Positions 1-9,200 of a stretch of DNA of 64,000 nt are shown here, piece after piece. Both the position numbers and the translations under genes were made by a program. This DNA comes from Enoplolaimus lenunculus (lineage: Eukaryota; Nematoda; Enoplea; Enoplida; Thoracostomopsidae), in contig JASANG010003765.1 in the NCBI GenBank assembly GCA_030248215.1, positions 1 to 64,000 of the forward strand. Reading direction: 5' to 3'. The notes beneath the pieces are model-generated. The model searched no databases. It worked only from the letters and a program-made list of their open reading frames with translations, and was not told where the DNA came from. The stretch's first letter is position 1. The number at the start of each line of letters is the position of its first letter.

Positions 1-1128
1 ATTATTTCTACTATTATATATACAAACGTATTGTCATTCAAGATCAACTGGAACCGGTGTTCATTCGCTATATTTAAAGAAAATTTGTCGAAGTATTAAA
101 CGTAAACGTTTTCATAAGATCGGAAGCGCAGAATTTCGCTTTGGTATTTGGATTTGAATCTCGTCGCAAAGGTGTTCTGCAGAATCGTATCGGTAAATAA
201 TTGAATTTTGATGTGCTACATAAAGTTACTCGTAACGACATACGCTTAGCTATTTATTTAACTTGAAAATACTTATTTGTTTAGTACGTATATATGCGAA
301 ACACGTTGAGTGGACAATTACGAAAACATTGGCTTATATGATTACAAATTAGAACAACAGATAGCGTAGTTCCGGTAAAGGCACGGTAGGTAGATCGGTA
401 CCCCTGAGAAACTGTAAGATTATGGGTGATTTTCCGACGTATTTGAGGCAGCTGATTTCAAATCTGTTATTTATATTCTCTTGCAGGCCCGAGTTTCAGC
501 TATATAATGCAAAGCCTAACTTTTGCCATCATTTATTTTGGCAACCGGTCTCACTTGCGTATCAAATGGCGCTCACACATGTCATAGCTCTTTCAACAGT
601 GATCAAATTCAAGGTTTTGTTATAAAATTTAGCACTAAATTTGCGTTTGTCTTCTCGCTAGAATTTTTCGAATTTGCCACTGACCATTAAAGTTAATATT
701 CCGTCCACATTTAGCAGAAATCGTTGTAAGGTACATTTACTTCTGTACCACGAGAATGGTAGTGCTGGAACCAAGTGTATCGCGGTTTGGTTAAGCACTC
801 CAGGCAAAAATTGTCACTAAGGTTGATTGGGATACAAGATATTACATATTTTAGACAACACTACATGATAGACTAAGAATAAATTTATTAATTAGTTTAG
901 AGGAAACCACTGTGAGTTGTGTAGCGTTTACGAATACTTGTAAGTTAGCATATTTGTCGACTGTCGATACGTTTGCCTCGTCACTTATAGCAGAGTCTAC
1001 AGTAATTGTAGCGTTTTATTATTGTTGTTGTTGTTATTATTATTATCATTATTATTATTATTATTATTGTTGTTGTTGTTATTGTTATTATTATTATTAT
1101 TATTATTATTGATTTTTCATTATTTTAG
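1..1128. other. Upstream flank or intron, no gene seen
   Basis: No convincing coding exon was found. The stretch is AT-rich and ends in a TTA/TTG microsatellite just before a splice acceptor at 1127-1128. The exon that must precede 1129 (it begins with two bases completing a codon) could lie here or left of the window; I could not choose one. Confidence 0.4.
1018..1111. repeat. TTR trinucleotide microsatellite
   Basis: Runs of TTA and TTG units with a few interruptions. It sits immediately upstream of the 1129 exon and acts as part of its pyrimidine-rich acceptor region. Confidence 0.9.
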
Positions 1129-1392
1129 CATCATATCGAAGCAACACTGGCCGCGTTATCATTAGCGGTCGGCCAGAACCAGTTCGGTACGGAAGTAGCA
1201 GCTCACGCAAGTTTCGGAAAGCATGTGTTTGTTTTCTGATTTTGATTCTGTTTGCTGCTATCGCTGCAACTCTTGGCGTTGTTGTGGCTTTGTACATTAA
1301 GCGAAACAAAGGTCAATCGACAAGCCCAAGTCCTTTGTCAACTTCCAGCGGTTTAACTTCGACAACAATATTTTCAACTGCCACTACTCCAG
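1129..1392 (+). CDS. Mucin-like type II membrane protein, TM exon
   Basis: Exon bounded by acceptor AG (1127-1128) and donor GTAAGC (from 1393). In frame it reads an Arg/Ser-rich segment (including RSNTGRVIISGRPEPVRYG), a hydrophobic stretch (CVCFLILILFAAIAATLGVV then VALYIKR), then a Ser/Thr-rich segment. Basic residues before the membrane span and the Ser/Thr-rich part after it suggest a type II topology with an O-glycosylated ectodomain. There is no ATG in frame, so an upstream exon is required. The donor is phase 1 and fits the phase of the acceptor before the Thr-rich exon at 15363, joining as GAC. Not matched to a named family; the function is unknown beyond surface mucin-like. Confidence 0.6.
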
Positions 1393-3418
1393 GTAAGCTT
1401 TGCTTTAATACATACTTGGGATTCTGTAATTGTTTAGAACATCGACAGCGTGTAATTTTAAGTTAAATATCGGACACGAAGCCTATAACTCATTATGTGG
1501 CACTGTTGCGAAAATAATTGTGACAATTTTAGGGGTTTTTAGTTGTAATTATGCAAGCGTTTGTTTTGAAATTATATCTGATGTGTTTTAAAGTGTATTC
1601 ATATATGTCGTGGCCGATCTGCTATTCAGTCCACTGATTTAATTGGCCAAGGCCGATTGGGGGTTGATCTTCGGAAAATAATTACCGAAAAAATGTGTTT
1701 TTTCATTCTTTTCCTTTTTTCCGAGGGGGTGGAAAAAATTGAAAAAATGGAAAATATTAAACGATTCTTAAAGATACCAACGGAGAATTTTTCCATTAAA
1801 TATAATTTACAACTAAAATGATGTACAATAACGTTTTTAGATGACATGTAACTACTTTACATGCAATACATTAACAATAACCGTGTGTATATGTCCAACA
1901 AGACACATTATATGTCTGAAAAGAGCGAAAATTGCAGCATATGAATATATTGATTTCTGAACTGAAGCTTTGCCACGAGATTTGATGTAAAACTACATAT
2001 ACATCTTGTTCGGTTCGCTCATCAGGTTTCACCGATAGTGGGGCCAACGTTAGGGCGCTCAAAATTGAAAGCTTACCTTTACCGCATGACTTAACACAAG
2101 AAAACGTCTATAGATTCAACCTTGCTTTGCTCGGGAGGTTTTAGCAACTGAGGAGCTTTTGATGTCATGTCAGAGGACTCCCAGAAGCGTGTTGGGGTTC
2201 AATATATACTTACAAAAACAAGTGTGACTAGCTAAAGACGAATATTATTAAATATTTCCCAATCAGACGTCTGGCTAACGAGATATTGTCAAATAACTAA
2301 ATTTGGCGAAGAACCATAATCGCAGGCAGCGCGCCAAATCAGTTGTTTGACAACAACTCGTTAAGCAGATGTCTGATCGCAGAAAACTTAACGCCAATCG
2401 ACTCAGCTGTGTAAACTGCGTCAAATGATACATAATTTGTCTAATTTTCCAAAAAAATTTTTGGGTCCAAAGGGCTGCTGACCTTGTGGCCTTAAAAATA
2501 GAATTTCTCGAAAATTCAGGTTTGGGCGCGGAATGATTAGGTGATATGTCATCAGAAGCTGAAATAGGCAAAAAAATTTAAAAATCCGAGCATTTTTGGG
2601 TAAACGCCGGCTTAGGGTTGGATAACCGATCACTACTGAGACAATGAATAAAATTATTCATTTTTTGCCATTTTTTCCGGAAAAATAGGAAAAATTCATT
2701 TTTTTCGGTTCTAATTTATTTCTGGACAAAAACAACCCTGTGCTATATATTGTAATAGCAAGTTGGCCTGGGCTAAACAGCTATTAAACTTATAGACCAA
2801 CCAGATTGGAACATTTGCATCACTGTTGTTTTGCGAAATCTTACAATCGCTATTTGGCCTTCGCCAAACTGCTATTTGCTTCGAATAACAGATTTTCCTA
2901 GACCAATTGGTAATTGGCCTGAATAGCAGATTGACCTGCGACATATATATATACTACACGCCACTAATTGTTACGAAATTACAAAAGCGAAACTTGCTTT
3001 ACAAATTTTACGCTAAAGAATTGACATCGTGATGGAAGTGTTATTAAAACCTGTCTAAACTTTGTGTTTTCATTCTTTAAGCGTATCCTTCGTACGAATT
3101 CAATGCACAGATCGAAGATATATCACAGCCATATGTCGAAGCGTTTGCTGATAGTACAAGCAAAGAATACAAGAACTACACAAGCCAGTTTAAGAAAAAT
3201 GTAAAGTTATTAACCAAGGTGTAACCGGATATCCGGTTCCGTTATTTTGAATCTTCACGTTTCTGATTTTCGTTAATTTTACTTTCCGTTTACACCCTGT
3301 TATTAACCACTCCTCACACACGTGAGATAAGAAAGAATCATTGCATACGCGCAATACACACAAAATGCGCAGGGTTAAACAATTAATACACGTATACGCA
3401 GTACAAAACTTTCCCAAG

Positions 3419-3422
3419 CTGT
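3419..3422. repeat. Target-site duplication, left (CTGT)
   Basis: CTGT directly precedes the 5' LTR and is repeated directly after the 3' LTR at 10000-10003. Confidence 0.8.
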
Positions 3423-3745
3423 TGTAGCGCCCACGGAAAATAATTTTGCTGTTAAGCTAGCTACTTCCACTGTGCATAGTGCTAGTTTGCATAACATTAG
3501 TTGTACTTCCGCGTTGACAACTAGTTGCGGATTTTGTAGTCGAGAGAAACGGCTAGGTAGGATTTGTGGTGGTTCGTAATAGCGGTGTATGCTACATATT
3601 GTTTTTGTTCTTATTGTTTCATTGTAGGTTATATTTTGTGTTTTGTTGTATATTGTTATAGGTGTTTTTGTGATATCTTAAATAAATATAAAATTGACTA
3701 TGGTGGCCGGGCCGCTTTTGTTTTTCGTCATATTGAACACCTTCA
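3423..3745 (+). repeat. 5' LTR
   Basis: 323 bp, begins TG and ends CA, and appears identical to the copy at 9677-9999. It contains an AATAAA-type signal near 3682 and the ATG (3700) of the first ORF, so that ORF starts inside the LTR. Confidence 0.95.
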
Positions 3746-6240
3746 TAAATGGTGACCCCGACGTTGGTTTCGACGTCATTCGTCAAAACTTTGCATTTTT
3801 GTTCGTGCGATGGCCACAGCCGTTTATGCATCTCACAATCAATGCGATTGGTTGGTCCGCGGGTATAGTGCTGATCGTCGCGGTTGTCGACGCAATTGTA
3901 GCATGTTTACGGTGGCGCTTTGGGAAAAAACTCAGCGATAAACGTCGGCGACAAGAATGTGGTGTTCGCACGAGTCGCAAGAGAAGACAAACATACGGCA
4001 ATGTAAAATTGAGCTTATTGTCTTTGTTTACATATTTATGTTTGCAAATTCATGGGCATGATTATTGTGTTGCATTGCAGAATAATAGTGTTTTTGGGTG
4101 TTCTCGCATTTCTTATTTGTATGTTTCATGCGAGATTAGTGTGTCACATGCTTCGAAAATTTTGCGCCAGCAGCTCGTGAAGAAGCGAATAAAGTTTGAG
4201 AGGTATTGCGCGGGTAAGATAGGTTTTAGTCAAGCGTCTGCGTTAAGGCTTTTATTGCTTGTGGCGGGGGATATTGAGTCTAACCCCGGCCCAACGTTAA
4301 ATTTTGTGACTCCGCGTAATGAAGTGATGTCTTTATTCTCAGGTCCAACGTTTTCTTGTCGAAAAAGTGTTTTTCAGGCCCACGTAGCCTGCATTACGTC
4401 TGTTGAAGCTGTTTCAGATGTTCTCAATGTGTTATTTGCACATAGTAAGAAGATTGCGTCAGCCACACACAACATTTATGCATATAGGTTGAGCGCAGGT
4501 AGTGGGGATGATTCTGGCTATCAAGATGACGGGGAGACTGGTGCTGGTCGGCGGTTGCTTAAGGCTATAGAGCTAGCTAGCGTTACCAACGTAGTGGTCA
4601 TTGTTACGCGCTGGTACGGCGGAGTACATTTGGGGGCACATCGTTTTAGGATTATTTGCTCCCTTGGATGTGATGTACTCAAGAGTATTCAAGTTGACCG
4701 ACACTTGGTGATGCACAAAAAGTCTCCTCAATTATTGAATGAGAAACGCGAAGTTACGAAGGCATCGAGAGCATCAGAAGTTTTGACGAGTTGCAGGAAA
4801 CTGCCGTTACGACAAAAGAAAGTCGTTGAAGATTTCTTCCCCAGCTCCACATTTTGCAGTAACTTTGACTCTGGTCGTGACCGTGTGGACGGGCAGACAC
4901 GACGGCTTCTGGTGCAACCAGTGCAAGTAACAGGTAAAGGCAAGGACACTAGAAAACCTTTTGCTACAGTTGTGCGCCCATTTCCTGGTTTGTTGTTAGG
5001 ATTTCGCTTTTATGTGGTGTTTTTTGTTGTTTTGGTAGTGTGGATTAGATTTTTGTTATCTGCTGATGCGGAAATTATACCACGGCCACTCCGAATTATC
5101 ACGTGTTCTCAGCGCGTTTCTTGTATGTTATTTGGTACTAGTGATCGGCACGCTACTCAGTTGAGAATTTTGCTCCTAATGGCAGGCATAGAACCAAACC
5201 CTGGGCCACCGAAGTTGGATATCTCCGCGTTAGATAAGTATAGCAGGGAGACACTTGCACGGGCGCTGCAGTTAATTAATGAAGATGACATGGACTATGT
5301 CATGCCAGGTACAAAACGATTGATTATGGATGCTTTAGCTTTGTTTCCATCGGGTATAGTTAGTGTCGCGTTAAAGTGGGCGGACGGCAGACCGCAAAAC
5401 ACATCAGCAGAAGCGGTTGTAGATAATCGATTACCAAAACTTCCCGAATTTTACCAGCGAGATGTTCGAGTGTGGTTTACTCAGATAGAACCGTTAATCG
5501 AGGGGTTTTCGGACACCGCCAAGCGCAATGCACTATTAAACGCGCTTCCAACGAACGTGATGATTGACAGTGGCACTACAGCAACTGAAAGTTATTCTGC
5601 CATCAAAGATTGTGTACTGAATTACTTTGGCCAAAGTGAAGAAATGCAGTTGCGCAAATTGCTGGAACAGCAAACCTTAGGCGATAGGAAACCTTCGGTT
5701 CTGCTGCGCCAACTTCAATCTAAAGCGCCCGGTCACGCCGAACTCGTCAAGCTTCGTTTTATGGCTGCTCTTCCTGAAAAAGTAAGAATTTCGTTAGCAG
5801 TTGTAGATGATATGAATATTGAAAAACTGGCCAATCTTGCTGACAAAATATTGGAACAGTTGTCACCGGGAGTTGATGCTGAGGCTGGCATGTCAGCGGA
5901 AATTAGAAACATTAATGCTGACACCGCTAGCGTATTGCGTGAAGAAATGAAAACAATGTCGAACAGCATAGCACAGATAAATAAGCGAATGGAGGGTCTG
6001 AATAGATCGCGTGATCGGCATCGGCAAAATGGGCATAGGTATTCCCATTCTCGTCGTTCTGGGTCTAATCACCGTTCGTTGCCGCGCCAGAGGTTTGGCA
6101 ATCGGCAACTTTGTTTTTACCATTCAAGGTTCGGCGTGAGGGCCATGAAGTGTGTGAAGCCATGTGACTGGATTGTTAAAAAACCGGGAAACGTGTGGTC
6201 TCCGGTTCCACAGCGACAGGAACCGGAGTCCACACAATAA
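3700..6240 (+). CDS. gag: Gag polyprotein ORF with 2A-separated leader and IMPACT-domain proteins
   Basis: The ORF opens at the ATG at 3700, inside the LTR, and ends at 6240. Two 2A-like motifs (cores at 4270-4293 and 5185-5208) would divide it into about 197, 305 and 344 residues. Product 1 has a hydrophobic N-terminus, a strong membrane span (around GWSAGIVLIVAVVDAIVACL) and an Arg/Lys-rich stretch. Product 2 carries a complete-looking IMPACT ancient domain (KKIASATHNIYAYR, DDGETGAGRRLL, RWYGG), then a basic tail and a second membrane span near 5000-5060. Product 3 is a CsRn1-type Gag (RLPKLPEFYQRDVRVWFTQI) ending in the CX2HX9CX3C knuckle at 6112-6165. It overlaps the pol ORF, which lies in the -1 frame, as is usual for the family. 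The IMPACT assignment is by remembered similarity to vertebrate IMPACT and yeast YIH1. Confidence 0.9.
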   Translation: MVAGPLLFFVILNTFINGDPDVGFDVIRQNFAFLFVRWPQPFMHLTINAIGWSAGIVLIVAVVDAIVACLRWRFGKKLSDKRRRQECGVRTSRKRRQTYGNVKLSLLSLFTYLCLQIHGHDYCVALQNNSVFGCSRISYLYVSCEISVSHASKILRQQLVKKRIKFERYCAGKIGFSQASALRLLLLVAGDIESNPGPTLNFVTPRNEVMSLFSGPTFSCRKSVFQAHVACITSVEAVSDVLNVLFAHSKKIASATHNIYAYRLSAGSGDDSGYQDDGETGAGRRLLKAIELASVTNVVVIVTRWYGGVHLGAHRFRIICSLGCDVLKSIQVDRHLVMHKKSPQLLNEKREVTKASRASEVLTSCRKLPLRQKKVVEDFFPSSTFCSNFDSGRDRVDGQTRRLLVQPVQVTGKGKDTRKPFATVVRPFPGLLLGFRFYVVFFVVLVVWIRFLLSADAEIIPRPLRIITCSQRVSCMLFGTSDRHATQLRILLLMAGIEPNPGPPKLDISALDKYSRETLARALQLINEDDMDYVMPGTKRLIMDALALFPSGIVSVALKWADGRPQNTSAEAVVDNRLPKLPEFYQRDVRVWFTQIEPLIEGFSDTAKRNALLNALPTNVMIDSGTTATESYSAIKDCVLNYFGQSEEMQLRKLLEQQTLGDRKPSVLLRQLQSKAPGHAELVKLRFMAALPEKVRISLAVVDDMNIEKLANLADKILEQLSPGVDAEAGMSAEIRNINADTASVLREEMKTMSNSIAQINKRMEGLNRSRDRHRQNGHRYSHSRRSGSNHRSLPRQRFGNRQLCFYHSRFGVRAMKCVKPCDWIVKKPGNVWSPVPQRQEPESTQ
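3750..3764 (+). other. Primer-binding site, tRNA-Trp
   Basis: TGGTGACCCCGACGT is complementary to the 3' end (with CCA) of metazoan tRNA-Trp over 15 bases and lies 4 bases after the 5' LTR. CsRn1-clade elements are known to use tRNA-Trp. Confidence 0.8.
4243..4293 (+). other. 2A-like ribosome-skipping motif 1
   Basis: Encodes LRLLLLVAGDIESNPGP, matching the 2A consensus D(V/I)ExNPG|P with the usual Leu-rich upstream part. Skipping would release the membrane leader from the IMPACT-domain protein. Confidence 0.88.
4345..4695 (+). other. IMPACT/YIH1 ancient domain (UPF0029) region
   Basis: Contains KSVFQAHVA, KKIASATHNIYAYR, DDGETGAGRRLL and VTRWYGGVHLGAHRF in the family order. The closeness to eukaryotic IMPACT suggests capture of a host gene segment, not a bacterial YigZ. 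The N-terminal RWD domain, which binds GCN1 in IMPACT/YIH1, is not seen, so an effect on GCN2 signalling cannot be assumed. Confidence 0.85.
5161..5208 (+). other. 2A-like motif 2
   Basis: Encodes LRILLLMAGIEPNPGP. It has the NPGP core and the Leu-rich upstream run but Gly where most 2A motifs have Asp. It sits exactly at the start of the recognisable Gag. Confidence 0.7.
6112..6165 (+). other. Gag zinc knuckle, CHCC type
   Basis: CFYHSRFGVRAMKCVKPC gives CX2HX9CX3C. This differs from the usual CX2CX4HX4C and is diagnostic for the CsRn1 clade. Confidence 0.85.
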
Positions 6241-9200
6241 ACGTCGCAACGCCCGAGTTTGGAATATTTTTGGCGGATACCGGCAGTGTTAAAAGTTTTC
6301 TCCCGAAGTTGTTTCGAACAAAAGATTGTGTTGATAATAATTCGAGTGCGCAAAACTTTTATGCAGCAAATGGTTCACTTGTAAAAACTTATGGGACGAA
6401 GGAGATAACTTTCCATATTCCCCAAATTGGTAAACAGTTTTCATGGAATTTTATTATTGCTGACGTTTTGCAACCTATCTTGGGGTCCGATTTTCTTAGT
6501 GAATACAATCTTGCTGTTGATTGCAGAAACTGCCATTTGATTGATGGATCAGCTATAATTAGAAAAGGGGATAGTTATGTTACCAATTCTGTTGCAAGTG
6601 TTGCCTCGCCTGGTGCTATCTGTTCGTTGGTTAGTAACAATAATGAAGATCTCAAGAAATTATTGGTCGAGTTTTCAGCACTGTTTAATAAGCCGTTGTG
6701 TGGGAGTAGTGTTCGTCATAAGATAACCCATAAAATTGAGACGAAAGGGCAGCCAGTTTTTGCTAAGCCGAGAAGAATTTTCGGGTCTAAACTTGATATT
6801 GCAAAAAAATCATTCGAAATACTTGAAAAACAGGGTGTGGTTTATAGAGGAGAATCCCCTTGGGCTTCCCCCCTTCACATGGCTCCTAAGAATGATGTTG
6901 TAAATCCATGGCGGCCATGCGGTGATTATCGCCAACTGAACAAGATCACGGTTCCAGACCGTTATCCTATGCCTAATATAACAGATTTGACTAATCGGTT
7001 AGGGAATTGCAACGTCTTTTCGAAGGTTGACCTTGTTTCCGCCTATCATCAAATACCGATTGCTGAAGAAGACCAAGCCAAAACAGCTATTACTACGCCT
7101 TTTGGTTTGTTCATTTACCGGCGCATGCCTTTCGGATTGCGCAATGCTGCGCAAACTTTCCAAAGATTGATGGACACTATTTTGTGTGATTTACCCTTCG
7201 CAATAGCTTATCTTGATGATATCTTGATAGCTAGCGGTAGCTTCGAGCAGCACGTGAAGCATTTGCGACGGGTTTTTAAGCGTTTGGAAGATAACGGTTT
7301 GCAGCTTAAAATGAAAAAATGCGAGTTTTTTGTTTCTCAAACATTATTTATCGGTTTTGAGGTTTCATCTAATGGTTTTAGGCCTATTTCGAGCAAAATT
7401 GATGCTATTTTGAATTATGAAAAGCCACAGACGGTAAGGAGTTTAAGACGTTTTGTTGGTATGGCGGCTTTTTATCACCGCTTTATCCCTAAGTTCTCTG
7501 AAATTGCCGCCCCCCTTACAGATCTGACAAGAAATGTTAAGAAAAATTCGAAACAACACTTGGTCTGGAATGCCGTGGCTGATAGATCATTTACTAATCT
7601 TAAGAAAGCATTAAGTAACAGTCGCACTTTATGTTTTCCTGTGGAGCATGCTGTTTTAGAAATTACAACTGATGCGTCTAATGTGGCAGTTGGAGCTGCT
7701 CTTAATCAGGTGGTTAATGGGCAGCGACAACCATTGTCATTTTATTCTCGTAAGCTTACAGATGCTGAAAAGAAAAAGTCGACCTTCGATAGAGAACTGC
7801 TTGCTATTTATGCTGCACTGAAGCATTTCAATTGGTTGCTTGGTGCTGAGTTTGTAATTCGTACTGACCACAAGCCTTTAACACATGCATTGGGAATGAA
7901 AAACGCAACGCCACAACAGGCCCGTTGGCTTTCATTTATTTCTGAACATAGCTGTTCTATTGAGCATGTTTCAGGCTGTGACAATATAGTGGCCGATGCG
8001 TTATCACGTTCTGGCTGTTTGGCGGTTCGTTTTGGTGACGACGATGCAATTGCTACTGCACAGCTGCAGGATCACGCTTTGCAACGGTTCTTCGAAACAA
8101 CGTCATTACCACTCCAAAAACTTGTTGTGAATGGTAAAACGTTAGTTTGTGATGCAACTACTGCATCGTTGAGAGTTTATGTTCCAGATTCGATGAGGCG
8201 CGCAATTTTTAAAGGTATCCACAACGTAGCTCATACTGGCCCGAAACCTACATTACGAACTATCGCTGAACGTTTTGTTTGGCCAGGAATGAACAAGCAA
8301 GTTCGTTATTGGTGTAAGGTCTGCAGCCAGTGCCAAACCAGCAAGATAGGTCGTCACACGCGAAGCCCTGTCGGAATTATTCCCACATCTGCCAGGTTGG
8401 ATACGATTCATATAGATATTGTAGGCCCTCTGCCAAATTCTGGTGGCTGTTCGTATCTTTTAACCATGATAGACAGGTTTACACGATGGCCTGAAGCGTG
8501 TCCAATTCCAGACATGTCAACTGTTACCATTGTCAATGCTTTTATCACTTCTTGGGTAAGCCGTTTTGGAGTTCCTCGTGTTATTATTTCAGATCGGGGA
8601 GCGCAGTTTGAGTCAGCAATTTGGTCCGAACTAATGCAGCAGTTGGGCATCGAGCGGAGAAGGACAACGGCATATCATCCATCCTGTAATGGTGCCATAG
8701 AGCGTTTTCACCGATCGTTGAAGGCCGCTCTGCGCTCGAAATGCGATTCGTTTAACTGGACAAAGCATTTGCCACTTGTTCTTTTAGGTCTCCGTTGTGC
8801 TATCAATCGAGATGGTTTCAATCCAGCTCAAGTATTATACGGCAAAAGTTTAGATTTACCCATTCATTATTTTTTTTCGAAAACACCTGAATATAAAGAG
8901 TACTCAAATCAATTTTTAGAGCAATTTTTCTCGGGGTTAAATAGTTTTTCAGTTCCTTCGCGGAGCCACAATGTTCCGTGTTTCGTACCGAAGGATTTGG
9001 GGTCGTGCAAATTCGTTTGGGTCAGAAATGCTGTACCTCGCAACGCTCTACAACCGCGCTATACGGGTCCTCATAAGGTCATTCAGCGGGATGGTAAAAC
9101 GATCGTTCTGGAGCAAAATGGAAAAGAAACTCGTGTGTCAATTGATCGCACAAAGCCCGCCTTTCTAGACGTGACCGTTGCTCACGGGATAGAGCACGGG

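Noticed and set aside
4336-4695. Bacterial YigZ origin of the IMPACT domain
   Set aside because: The KKIASATHNIYAYR segment and overall wording are closer to eukaryotic IMPACT than to what I recall of YigZ; a host source is simpler.
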